From contig NZ_JAQWXX010000052.1 in assembly GCF_029254265.1 (NCBI RefSeq), positions 1 through 36,219 of the forward strand: a DNA stretch of 36,219 bases. Reading direction: 5' to 3'. The stretch comes from Algoriphagus sp. Lineage in GTDB: Bacteria > Bacteroidota > Bacteroidia > Cytophagales > Cyclobacteriaceae. Below are positions 17,007 through 25,133 of this stretch, in pieces. The notes beneath the pieces were generated by a model. The model saw nothing but the letters and a program-made list of their open reading frames with translations. It was not told where the DNA came from and did not search any database. A program made the position numbers and the translations under genes. The first letter of the stretch is position 1; every line of letters starts with the position of its first letter.

Positions 17007-19367
17007 CTATTCGCTCTTCAGACTTTCCACCGGATTAGCATTCGCAGCTTTGAAAGCCTGGAAACCAACCGTGACGATTGCAATAAAAATCAAAACCATA
17101 CCTGATGCGGCAAAAATCCACCAGCTAAGATTGGTCTGATAAGCATAGGTTTTCAACCAGTTATCTGCGAAGTACCAAGCAACGGGCACTGCAATAATGA
17201 TTGATACCAGAATAAGCTTCACAAAATCTTTGGACACCAAAGTCAGAATCCCAACAGTAGAAGCCCCCATTACTTTTCGTACTCCTATGTCCTTTTTTCG
17301 TTTCTCCGCAGTGAAAGCCGCAAGGCCAAAAAGCCCTAGACAACTTAGGAAAATCGCCATTACTCCGAAGTACTTTGCCAGCGTAGAAACTCGCTCCTCA
17401 GATGCATAGAGCGTTTGATAATCCTCATCCATAAATGAATAGCTCAGAGGCTGTGCGGTGAACTTTTCATAGACGTCGGAAATCCCTGCGATACTCGCTT
17501 GCTGATCATTTGACTCAATTCTCACCATGACCTTTTGGGCAAAACTTGGATCATACTTGAGAAAAGCAGGCTTTACTTTTTCCTTTAAAGATTCAAAATG
17601 GAAGTCTTTCACTACTCCGATAACCTCCATATCATCCCCCCAAAGATTCACGATTTGACCTACTGGATCTTGGAAGCCGATGGTTTGAACTGCTGCCTGA
17701 TTTAAAATAATCTTACTTTCTTCACTATTATAATCAGGCGAAAAAGAGCGTCCTGCCGCCATTTCAAAACCCATGGTTTCTATCAACCCCATGTTGATAC
17801 TGATATTTTCAAATTTGACTTGCTCTTCCTCATCTTTTCCTTCCCAAGTCAGTCCGATAGTCGCACTTTCAAGTCCTACCAAAGGATGTGATACGCTGGA
17901 CGCATTACTTACCCCAGGTACCTTTTTAAGTTCTTCAAGGTAAGATTCCAATTGACTTGGATTGATTCCAGAAGCATTCAATTCTAATAAATGAGCTTGA
18001 TTATAACCCAAATTTTGATTTTGGATGTAACTCATCTGCTTGCTCAAAACCGTGATCCCGATTATCAGAAGAAGTGAAATTGAAAATTGAAATACCACCA
18101 AACCTTTTCTAGCTAAAAGCTCTCCAAAACTTCCCTTGATATTAGATTTCATCACTTCCAACGGCTTAAACTTGGAGAGGTAAATAGCTGGATAGACCCC
18201 CGCCAGTAATCCGGTAATCAACCAAACACTGAATAAGATGATCAGCACATCTGGCTGAAATGAAAGTGCCAGGGATTTGGATGTCACCTGATTGAAAAAG
18301 GGCTGAAGAACAAAAGACACCAACACTGCCAACACCACGGCAAACAAGGTCAGAACCAGTGATTCTGTAATGAATTGACCGAAAAGACCGGCTCTACTCG
18401 CTCCCATGGATTTCTTCACACCAATTTCCTTTAACCTACTCATGGATCTGGCAGTGGTTAAATTCATGAAATTGATACATGCGATAATCAGGATAAAAAT
18501 GGCGATCACTGAAAAGATTTTTACATAGCTGATTCTTCCTCCTGCTACTTTCCCATCCTCAAATGAGCCATACAAATAGGTATCTCCAAATGGCTGTACG
18601 AAGACCGAAGTATTGGATTTTGCTTCTTTATTTTTAATGAAATCAGAGATCTGCTCATTAAAGGCATTTATATCGCTTCCTTCTTTCAATAAGACAGTTG
18701 CTGTAGCATTGAAATTATCCCAGTGGGCACCCTCTCCAAGCATTTGCTTGAAATAGGGAAATGCGAGCAGAAAGTCAGGCTTGTCGAGGTCTAGTTTTCC
18801 AAAGTCCTCATAGACCCCAGTAACTTCTACTTCATTGGAAAATTCAAAAGCCTGCCATTTCAAAGACTTGCCTAAAGCTAATTGCGGGCTTCCAAAAAGT
18901 TTGGTGGCCAAAGTTTCAGAGAGCGTGATGGCATTGATATCCGTTAATGCTTTCTCTGGGTTTCCAACTATAAAATTCACATCGAAAATCTGGAAATACT
19001 CCTGATCTACAAAAAACCCATCTCCATTCATTTTTGTATTTCCCTGCTCGAAAGTAACGCCATCAATAAAAGGAGATAAAGCTGTTGCCTTATCCACCTG
19101 AGGCAATTCCGCTTCCATGGCTTCAGCCATGTCTGCAGGAGTATATGGCACCGTCACAATTCCGGTGGAAATATCATGATTCGTCATCACCTGGTAAATC
19201 TGATCTACCTGAGTATGGTAGCGATTGACACTCATTTCATCCTTTACCCATAGCAAAATCAGGATGACCGTCGTAAGACCAATCGTCAATCCAAAGAGAT
19301 TAATAGCAAAAATATGCTTGGACTTTATGAAACTGCGGAAGGCTAATAGGATTTGGTGGCGGAGCAT
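17007..19367 (-). CDS. FtsX/MacB-type ABC permease 4
   Basis: This 786-residue paralog has the common layout: N-terminal helix (FAINLFGLTIGLTTVILIL), periplasmic domain, FtsX core with CINFMNLTTARSMSR and KEIGVKKSMGA, second periplasmic domain, and C-terminal core with KDIGVRKVMGAS. The end motif is ANPVESLKSE. It is the shortest of the four and directly follows the only ATPase gene of the locus (109 bp gap containing 7-bp units). It is therefore the best candidate for the primary partner of that ATPase. Transcription probably ends at the terminator at 16919-16948. Confidence 0.88.
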   Translation of the reverse strand: MLRHQILLAFRSFIKSKHIFAINLFGLTIGLTTVILILLWVKDEMSVNRYHTQVDQIYQVMTNHDISTGIVTVPYTPADMAEAMEAELPQVDKATALSPFIDGVTFEQGNTKMNGDGFFVDQEYFQIFDVNFIVGNPEKALTDINAITLSETLATKLFGSPQLALGKSLKWQAFEFSNEVEVTGVYEDFGKLDLDKPDFLLAFPYFKQMLGEGAHWDNFNATATVLLKEGSDINAFNEQISDFIKNKEAKSNTSVFVQPFGDTYLYGSFEDGKVAGGRISYVKIFSVIAIFILIIACINFMNLTTARSMSRLKEIGVKKSMGASRAGLFGQFITESLVLTLFAVVLAVLVSFVLQPFFNQVTSKSLALSFQPDVLIILFSVWLITGLLAGVYPAIYLSKFKPLEVMKSNIKGSFGELLARKGLVVFQFSISLLLIIGITVLSKQMSYIQNQNLGYNQAHLLELNASGINPSQLESYLEELKKVPGVSNASSVSHPLVGLESATIGLTWEGKDEEEQVKFENISINMGLIETMGFEMAAGRSFSPDYNSEESKIILNQAAVQTIGFQDPVGQIVNLWGDDMEVIGVVKDFHFESLKEKVKPAFLKYDPSFAQKVMVRIESNDQQASIAGISDVYEKFTAQPLSYSFMDEDYQTLYASEERVSTLAKYFGVMAIFLSCLGLFGLAAFTAEKRKKDIGVRKVMGASTVGILTLVSKDFVKLILVSIIIAVPVAWYFADNWLKTYAYQTNLSWWIFAASGMVLIFIAIVTVGFQAFKAANANPVESLKSE

Positions 19368-19410
19368 GGGAAAGTTGGTTTGTTTTTTTAAATTAAGAAC
19401 AGTGAAAAAT

Positions 19411-19472
19411 GATCGGTGTCCGATGTCCGATGACCGGTGAATTCATCCTACATCGAGCATCCGACACCGGTC
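19411..19472. repeat. Inverted set of 7-bp units, GTCCGAT type
   Basis: Two GTCCGAT units and GACCGGT are followed about 25 bp later by the same motif in reverse (ATCGAGC, ATCCGAC, ACCGGTC). GACCGGTG (19432-19439) and CACCGGTC (19465-19472) form a perfect 8-bp inverted repeat. The stretch directly follows the ATPase stop codon on the minus strand and may act as a 3' hairpin. Confidence 0.6.
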
Positions 19473-19476
19473 AATA

Positions 19477-20172
19477 TCAAACATGAAACTGCTCTCTGAT
19501 ATTCTCTGTCACCACTTTGCCATCAAATAGATTGATGATTCTGTGTGCGTAGTTAGCATCATGTGGAGAGTGCGTTACCATTACGATAGTCGTCCCTTCA
19601 TTATTCAACTCTTCCAAAAGACGCATTACTTCTTCGCCGTTGGTAGAATCCAAGTTACCTGTAGGCTCATCGGCAAGAATTACAGAAGGCTTTGCTACAA
19701 TCGCCCTTGCAATCGCGACACGTTGTTGCTGACCACCGGAAAGTTGCTGGGGAAAGTGATTTCGTCGGTGCATAATATTCATTCGACCCAAAACCTCTTC
19801 CACTTTCTGCTTTCGCTCATCTGAAGGGATTTTCAGATAAAGCAACGGGAGCTCCACATTTTCAAATACCGTCAATTCATCGATCAGATTAAAAGACTGG
19901 AATACGAATCCGATGTTACCCTTTCTCAATGAAGATCGTTGACGTTCCGAAAACTTAGCAACTTCTTGATCTAGGAAATAATATTCTCCTCCATCCGGAT
20001 TATCCAGAAGACCGATAATATTAAGAAGTGTAGACTTACCACAACCTGAAGGGCCCATTATGGCTACGAATTCACCTTTCTTTATTTCAATTTGAATTCC
20101 GTCCAGCGCCGTGGTTTCTACCTCCTCGGTGGCGTACATTTTTCTGAGATTTACTGTTTTGATTACGTTCAT
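19477..20172 (-). CDS. MacB/LolD-type ABC ATPase
   Basis: This 231-residue ATPase is the nucleotide-binding subunit of an export or mechanotransmission ABC system. Motifs: Walker A GPSGCGKST (39-47), Q-loop in FVFQSFNLIDELT, signature LSGGQQQRVAIARAI, Walker B VILADEPTGNLD, and the H-switch in VTHSPHD. These define the LolD/MacB/FtsE branch. It is the only ATPase in a locus with four permeases, so it probably serves several of them. It lies between permease 4 and the four-helix-bundle gene, downstream of the HlyD-type adaptor gene and in the same orientation. Confidence 0.93.
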   Translation of the reverse strand: MNVIKTVNLRKMYATEEVETTALDGIQIEIKKGEFVAIMGPSGCGKSTLLNIIGLLDNPDGGEYYFLDQEVAKFSERQRSSLRKGNIGFVFQSFNLIDELTVFENVELPLLYLKIPSDERKQKVEEVLGRMNIMHRRNHFPQQLSGGQQQRVAIARAIVAKPSVILADEPTGNLDSTNGEEVMRLLEELNNEGTTIVMVTHSPHDANYAHRIINLFDGKVVTENIREQFHV

Positions 20173-20173
20173 G

Positions 20174-20287
20174 GTTTTTGGATTAAAGGACCGAAGACGG
20201 GAGACCGAAGACCGAAGAATTCGACCTCTTACCTTCTTTTATATTGTTTATAGTATTGTACTTGTTTTTGGATTAAAAGACCGAAGA
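20174..20287. repeat. GACCGAA 7-bp array with a 24-bp direct repeat
   Basis: Four exact 7-bp steps (GACCGAA, GACGGGA, GACCGAA, GACCGAA) span 20189-20216. A 24-bp direct repeat with one mismatch (20174-20197 and 20264-20287, beginning GTTTTTGGATTAAA) covers the array start and a second, single copy of the unit. The array lies upstream of the ATPase and downstream of the four-helix-bundle gene. It is related in inverted orientation to the array at 20749-20797 (shared GACGGGA). Confidence 0.7.
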
Positions 20288-20311
20288 GGTCCCAATCCTG
20301 TCTTCATTTTG

Positions 20312-20665
20312 TTATTTTAAATTATTTTTAAATGCTACAATCATGTTCATTAAGTTGAAAGAGTCTTGATATAATTCTGTAAAAGTGGATTCATCAATAT
20401 AATTTCTTCTTTTGGCCTTATGGATACAAGTGACCACTTCTGCAAGAGACCGTAAAGCGTAACCAATAAACTTATTTTGCTCTGGATTAGATTGGGAAAT
20501 GGAGCCTTCGGAAATATTTAAAGCAATTGAATCTGCTGCTCGGCGACTTTGGCTTGTTAAATTATACAGTTCCTCTTTTGGAAATGCCTTTGTGGCTGCA
20601 TGAACCTTTTCGGCAAGGTCCATTGCTTTTTGCCAGATTATTAATTTTTCAAACTTAAAACTCAT
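20312..20665 (-). CDS. Four-helix-bundle protein (S23/Avd-like)
   Basis: This roughly 117-residue protein belongs to the four helix bundle family related to the 23S rRNA intervening-sequence protein and to Avd of diversity-generating retroelements. Typical marks are FEKLIIWQKAMDLA at the start, LTSQSRRAADSIALNISEGS in the middle, and QNKFIGYALRSLAEV. I chose ATG 20665 (MSFKFEK) because the family usually begins there; an in-frame ATG at 20698 would add 11 residues. No reverse transcriptase or rRNA is nearby, so its role here is unknown. It is inserted between adaptor and ATPase genes of the ABC locus and is bracketed by related 7-bp arrays in inverted orientation, which hints at a mobile unit or nucleic-acid binding. 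Confidence 0.82.
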   Translation of the reverse strand: MSFKFEKLIIWQKAMDLAEKVHAATKAFPKEELYNLTSQSRRAADSIALNISEGSISQSNPEQNKFIGYALRSLAEVVTCIHKAKRRNYIDESTFTELYQDSFNLMNMIVAFKNNLK

Positions 20666-20748
20666 ACTATTATCTGTTTTATACAGCTGAAATTTCATTT
20701 ATGCCTAGTCTTTATATAGCTAGCTTCGATCTCTTGATCTTCATCCTT

Positions 20749-20797
20749 CCGTCTCCCGTCTCCCGTCTCCCGTCTTCCATCTTCCATCTTCCATCTC
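20749..20797. repeat. Seven perfect-length 7-bp units, CCRTCTY
   Basis: Seven consecutive 7-bp units fit CCRTCTY (CCGTCTC three times, CCGTCTT, CCATCTT twice, CCATCTC). The array ends three bases before the stop codon of the HlyD-type gene. Its minus-strand form (GACGGGA-like) matches the array at 20189-20216 on the plus strand. Confidence 0.8.
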
Positions 20798-20799
20798 CC

Positions 20800-22047
20800 C
20801 TACTTCAACTCCAGCACCTCATTCTTCCCAAAGTTCTCATAGCCGCTGACGATCACTTTTTCACCTTCAGTTAAGCCTTCAAGAACCTCGTAGAATTCAG
20901 GATTTTTTCTACCCAATCGGATATTTCTCTTTTCAGCATTTCCGGATGCATTCAGCACAAAGACCCAGTTTCCTCCCGTGTCTTTAAAGAATCCTCCAGT
21001 TGGTAAGAGCAAGCTTTGCTCACTATCTCCCAACTCCAAACGAATTCGAACACTTTGACCTCTTCGGATTCCTTGGGGGCTTTCTCCTGTAAACTTCATA
21101 TCTACCTCAAATCGACCATTGGTAATCGTCGGGTAGATCTTCATGATTTCCAATTCATGATCTACTCCGCTCAAGGTGAATTTTCCACGGAGACCTTGAC
21201 CGATTCTTGGAAGGTATAATTCATCTATAGGTACTCTTACTTTGAATTCATCTAAAACATCGATCTGTCCATAACGCTCTCCTGAATTAATCGCTTGACC
21301 AATTTCTATTTGCTCCATAGCCAATTGACCTGAGATGGGTGCTTTGATTACCAGATTATTGAGAATCTGACCAACTCCATTCAAGGAAGCATTCATCCGA
21401 CTTTCAGACTGTCTAAGCTGGGCTAACTGATATGACCTTGCAATCGAATCACTTTTATATGATTTGTAGGTCAATTCCTTTCTTTTCAAGTTGTACTCAT
21501 ATTGCTCCGCTACTTCCTCAAACTCTCTGTCAGAAACTAATTTCTTTTCGTGAAGCTCTTTAAATCTTTTATACTGTGGCTCTAGCAAACTGATTTGATA
21601 ATCAATTTCTGCCAACTGCCCTTGTTGGCTTAAATCATTTTGATCTAAGAAAAGACGGGTTTGTCGAAGGTTATTGATTTGCTCATATAACATAGTCTCA
21701 CGCTGCATCACATCTAATTGAAGATTGGAATTAGCCATAATCAAAATCGTATCTCCTACATCCACCAGCGCACCAGACTCCCTAACCAAAGCTGCTACCA
21801 TTCCACCTTCGACAGCGTCAAGGAAGAAAGTCTGAGCAGGTTCGATCTGACCTGATACTAAGATGTAGTCTGTAAACTCACCAGTAGTCACTGTGGCAAT
21901 ACTCAAACGATCCTTCTCCACATTCATCGTCGAACGATGATCCGCAAAGCCGATTTGATATATAATTGCCGCTACTACTAGCACTCCACCTGCGATCATT
22001 GCGATCTTTTTCGGAGTCCATGTCTTCTTTTCTATTTTTCGATCCAT
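20800..22047 (-). CDS. HlyD/MacA-type periplasmic adaptor
   Basis: This 415-residue membrane-fusion protein would link the ABC permeases to the outer envelope. It has one membrane anchor (about 15-33), a lipoyl-like half (DAVEGGMVAALVRESGALVDVGD), a long helical hairpin (about 115-225, rich in Q, L and E), the second lipoyl half (LVIKAPISGQLAMEQIEIGQ), and C-terminal beta domains ending in GLTEGEKVIVSGYENF. I start at ATG 22047 (MDRKIEKK) because the 47 codons upstream contain promoter D and have no family similarity. It is the first gene of the adaptor, four-helix-bundle, ATPase, permease 4 series and has dyad D upstream, next to the divergent regulator gene. Confidence 0.9.
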   Translation of the reverse strand: MDRKIEKKTWTPKKIAMIAGGVLVVAAIIYQIGFADHRSTMNVEKDRLSIATVTTGEFTDYILVSGQIEPAQTFFLDAVEGGMVAALVRESGALVDVGDTILIMANSNLQLDVMQRETMLYEQINNLRQTRLFLDQNDLSQQGQLAEIDYQISLLEPQYKRFKELHEKKLVSDREFEEVAEQYEYNLKRKELTYKSYKSDSIARSYQLAQLRQSESRMNASLNGVGQILNNLVIKAPISGQLAMEQIEIGQAINSGERYGQIDVLDEFKVRVPIDELYLPRIGQGLRGKFTLSGVDHELEIMKIYPTITNGRFEVDMKFTGESPQGIRRGQSVRIRLELGDSEQSLLLPTGGFFKDTGGNWVFVLNASGNAEKRNIRLGRKNPEFYEVLEGLTEGEKVIVSGYENFGKNEVLELK

Positions 22048-22083
22048 TGTGTGTGTTTTCCTTTTCAGGGCTATCCCCTTTAT

Positions 22084-22099
22084 GCCAAATGGCATGCCA
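22084..22099 (-). promoter_or_regulatory. Sigma-54-like promoter D (HlyD adaptor)
   Basis: On the minus strand this reads TGGCAT-GCCAT-TTGGC. Both the -24 TGGCA and the TTG of the -12 box are present, making it the best of the four except for G in place of C after TTG. It starts 52 bp before the ATG and 87 bp from the outer edge of dyad D. Confidence 0.55.
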
Positions 22100-22152
22100 T
22101 GCAAAAAATAGCCGTTAGATGCTTGTTTGGGTGATTTCCCTAAAAACAATAT

Positions 22153-22186
22153 TCCTTCTCGCGAACATTTTCGTCCGCAAGCGAAC
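22153..22186 (-). promoter_or_regulatory. Enhancer-like dyad D
   Basis: On the minus strand 22173-22186 reads GTTCG-CTTG-CGGAC, fitting GYYCG-N4-CGRRC, preceded by TTTT. Exactly 20 bp on, at 22153-22166, is the half-site GTTCG. It lies 106-139 bp upstream of the adaptor start and about 190 bp upstream of the divergent NtrC-family gene. Confidence 0.7.
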
Positions 22187-22374
22187 AAAACATATCAAAG
22201 TCGGATATTTTTCCCTTACCTTAAAAAAAGAATCACTTGCTTCAAAACCTGCTCAAATCGTCCGTAAATGACATATTTAATCAATTTTAAAGTTGTATTG
22301 TTTTTCGGTATGCTTTTGGAACAACTGGTATTCAAATCCGGGATATATTTCCCAAAAGCGAAAAATCTTTTATC

Positions 22375-23763
22375 ATGAACGAGCAACGAATCGGGAAAAT
22401 CTTAATTATTGACGACAATGAAGATTTGCTGAAGGCAGCAAAAATTTTTCTGAAGCGGCACTTCGCACAGGTAGACACGGAGACTAACCCTGATCTATTA
22501 CCCATTCTTACCCACAATGAAAATTATGATGTGATTTTGCTGGATATGAACTTCACCAAAGATGTGAGTTCGGGTCAGGAAGGTTTTTATTGGTTAGACC
22601 GGATTTTGGAACTGGACCCCTCTGCGGTGGTGGTATTGATTACCGCCTATGGAGATGTGAATCTTGCGGTAAAAGCAATCAAAGAGGGTGCTACAGACTT
22701 TGTGTTGAAGCCATGGGAAAATGAGCGGTTACTTGCAACTTTGAATTCCGCACTTCAACTCCGTAGAAAAAAGCTGGAGGTGGATCTGCTAAAAGATCAA
22801 AAAGCAACCATGCAGCAGGATATCGACAATAAATTCAAGGATATTATCGGACAAAGTCCTTCCATGCAGAAGGTTTTTGAGACCATTGAGCGGGTAGCGG
22901 TGACAGATGCCAATATTCTGATTTTAGGAGAAAACGGAACCGGTAAAGAATTGATCGCACGAGCAATTCACAGACATTCAAAGCGTAGCCGGGAAGCTTT
23001 TGTAGGTGTGGATTTAGGTTCAATTACACAGACGCTATTTGAATCCGAGCTTTTCGGACATAAAAAAGGTGCTTTCACAGATGCCAAAGAAGATCGGGCA
23101 GGACGATTTGAGCAAGCTCATAAAGGCACACTTTTCCTGGATGAAATCGGAAATCTCCCTTTATCACTTCAGGCCAAATTATTGGCAGCTTTACAAAATA
23201 GAGAAGTCACGAGAGTGGGTGCAAATCGGCCAGTTGAAGTAAATATTCGATTGATCTCGGCTACGAATATGCCGATTCATAACATGGTCTATGACAATAC
23301 TTTTCGTCAGGATTTATTATATCGAATTAATACCATCGAAATCCAACTGCCTCCCCTTAGAGAACGGATCGAGGACATTCCGCTTTTAGCAGATCATTTT
23401 ATCGCCTATTATTCTAAAAAGTATAATAAAGATATTCGAAAGGCATCAGAACCACTGATTAAGCGGATGTCGAAATACCATTGGCCTGGCAACATTCGCG
23501 AGCTTCAGCATAGTATTGAGCGGGCTGTGATCATGAGCAATCACAGTGTATTGCAGCCTGAAGATCTTTTCTTACAGAAAATTCAAAATCCAGAAAAGTC
23601 CGAGGAATCTGTTAATCTGGAGCATTTGAATATTGAAGATGTGGAGCGAATTCTAATTAGAAAAGCCTTACAAAAACATAATGGTCATATCACTAGAGCC
23701 GCTGAAGAATTGGGGTTGACCCGCTCGTCTCTTTACCGAAGACTAGAGAAATATGGTTTATAG
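22375..23763 (+). CDS. NtrC-family sigma-54 activator (response regulator)
   Basis: This 462-residue protein has three modules. The receiver domain (about 7-125) shows the acidic pair D13/D14, phospho-acceptor D57 in LLDMNF, T90 and K112. The AAA+ domain (about 155-385) has Walker A GENGTGKE (185-192), Walker B GTLFLDEIGN (251-260), and the sigma-54 contact loop as GAFTDA (232-237) in place of GAFTGA. The Fis-type helix-turn-helix (about 435-457) reads NGHITRAAEELGLTRSSLYRR. It should activate sigma-54 promoters from upstream sites when phosphorylated. The kinase gene overlaps its 3' end by 11 bp. The four dyads in this window are its likely targets, by inference. Confidence 0.93.
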   Translation: MNEQRIGKILIIDDNEDLLKAAKIFLKRHFAQVDTETNPDLLPILTHNENYDVILLDMNFTKDVSSGQEGFYWLDRILELDPSAVVVLITAYGDVNLAVKAIKEGATDFVLKPWENERLLATLNSALQLRRKKLEVDLLKDQKATMQQDIDNKFKDIIGQSPSMQKVFETIERVAVTDANILILGENGTGKELIARAIHRHSKRSREAFVGVDLGSITQTLFESELFGHKKGAFTDAKEDRAGRFEQAHKGTLFLDEIGNLPLSLQAKLLAALQNREVTRVGANRPVEVNIRLISATNMPIHNMVYDNTFRQDLLYRINTIEIQLPPLRERIEDIPLLADHFIAYYSKKYNKDIRKASEPLIKRMSKYHWPGNIRELQHSIERAVIMSNHSVLQPEDLFLQKIQNPEKSEESVNLEHLNIEDVERILIRKALQKHNGHITRAAEELGLTRSSLYRRLEKYGL

Positions 23764-25105
23764 GCGGTTTTCCATTGGCGTAGCCATTCGCCTAATCCTC
23801 ATTATTTTATGCCTTTACCTAGGACTATGGCTTTATTATCGGCAAGAGCTTTGGTTGGCTCCCGGAATTTTGGGTTTGATAGCATTGATACAGATTGGAG
23901 AATTGATCTATTATGTCAATTCTGTCAATCATAAATTGGCCCGATTTCTAGACTCTATCCGATACAATGATTTCTCAAGTTCCTTCACTTCGGATTCACA
24001 GATGGGAGGTTCCTTTCGTGAGGTCAACGTCGCTTTCAACGAGGTGATGGACGTTTTCAAAAAGACCCGAGCTGAAAAAGAAGAGCAGATGCTTTTCCTT
24101 CAAGTCATTATTCAGCACATCAATACGGGAATTATATCCTTCAATTCAGCTGGAAAAATCGGTGTTATCAATAATGCCGCAAAACATTTATTACAGATTC
24201 CACAATTCCGGGATATTTCAGATTTAGGTAAGCTTTCAACCGAACTCCTCAAAGAGGTGATGGAGATGAAACCGGGACAACGAATCTCTCAAAAAGTGAA
24301 TTCTAACTTACATCTCATCATTCAATCCACTTCTCTCAAGATGGGTGGTCAAAGTTGGACTTTGCTTTCATTACAAAATATCAACGCCGAACTCCAATCG
24401 AACGAACTCGAAGCTTGGCAGAATCTCACCAAAGTCCTTCGCCATGAAATCATGAATTCGATCACGCCAATCTCAAGTCTGGTGGAATCGCTTCGGACTA
24501 TTCTCGATGAAGATAGCTACGTGCAGCAAGAAGGATTTCTGATCAAAAAAGACGGTTTTCAGGATATTCAGGAAGGCTTGGATACCATCGCCAACCGAAG
24601 CAAAGGATTGGTGAGTTTCGTAAATGCCTACCGGGATTACACGAATATTCCATTGCCAGAAAAAGAACTGGTTAATATTCAAGGCCTCTTCGAAAAAGTG
24701 CTCAATCTGATGAAGGAGGACTTAAAAGCCAATGAGGTCGAGGTACAAACCGAGATCCAACCAGAAAATTTGGAGATTCATTGCGATCCAGATCAGATCA
24801 TGATGATCCTTATCAATTTGATTAAAAATGCATCAGAATCACTAACTAATCAGGCCAACCGGATTATATTTTTGAGAGCAATTTCTCAGGGTGATTTAGG
24901 TTCGATTATTCAGGTGGAAGATCATGGTCCAGGGATTGTACCAGAAGCACTAGAGCGGATATTTGTACCATTCTATACTACCAAGAAAACTGGTTCTGGC
25001 ATTGGATTAGCCATTTCAAGACAGATTATGAATCTACACAGAGGAAGTCTTCAAGTTGTTTCAAGACCAAATGAGCGGACGGTTTTTACTTTGAATTTCA
25101 GGTAA
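23753..25105 (+). CDS. Membrane sensor histidine kinase
   Basis: This 450-residue kinase has two membrane segments close together (about 8-28 and 34-54) with almost no periplasmic loop. It probably senses signals in or near the membrane. A HAMP-like linker and a PAS-like region (about 115-210) follow. The H-box is VLRHEIMNSITP with H231; the N-box is NLIKNASES (N359); G-boxes are DHGPGI (390-395) and GSGIGLA (414-420), with the F-box FVPFYTTK between. This layout matches NtrY-like kinases paired with NtrC regulators. The start overlaps the regulator gene by 11 bp, so the two are translated together. It converges on the next operon with only 28 bp between stop codons. Confidence 0.92.
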   Translation: MVYRRFSIGVAIRLILIILCLYLGLWLYYRQELWLAPGILGLIALIQIGELIYYVNSVNHKLARFLDSIRYNDFSSSFTSDSQMGGSFREVNVAFNEVMDVFKKTRAEKEEQMLFLQVIIQHINTGIISFNSAGKIGVINNAAKHLLQIPQFRDISDLGKLSTELLKEVMEMKPGQRISQKVNSNLHLIIQSTSLKMGGQSWTLLSLQNINAELQSNELEAWQNLTKVLRHEIMNSITPISSLVESLRTILDEDSYVQQEGFLIKKDGFQDIQEGLDTIANRSKGLVSFVNAYRDYTNIPLPEKELVNIQGLFEKVLNLMKEDLKANEVEVQTEIQPENLEIHCDPDQIMMILINLIKNASESLTNQANRIIFLRAISQGDLGSIIQVEDHGPGIVPEALERIFVPFYTTKKTGSGIGLAISRQIMNLHRGSLQVVSRPNERTVFTLNFR

Positions 25106-25133
25106 CTTCTATTTGAATCCTTTCAAAAACTCA

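Larger units (their letters stand above)
22048..22374. other. Divergent control region, adaptor/regulator
   Basis: These 327 bp separate two divergent units. The half nearer the adaptor gene contains promoter D and dyad D. In the half nearer the regulator gene I found no TGGCAY box at a matching distance; the regulator may be expressed from a housekeeping promoter, and autoregulation through dyad D is possible. Confidence 0.55.

Noticed and set aside
20312..20665. Diversity-generating retroelement, suggested by the Avd-like four-helix protein
   Set aside because: No reverse transcriptase, template repeat or variable repeat is visible in the window.
22099..22116. CGGCTA-rich element with TTTTTTGCA on the minus strand as promoter of the HlyD gene
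   Set aside because: The spacing is GG-N9-GC, one base short, and its distances to the dyad and ATG do not match the other three units.
22300..22374. Sigma-54 promoter for the NtrC-family gene itself
   Set aside because: Only a poor CGGTAT box is present and its distance from dyad D is about 150 bp, unlike the others.
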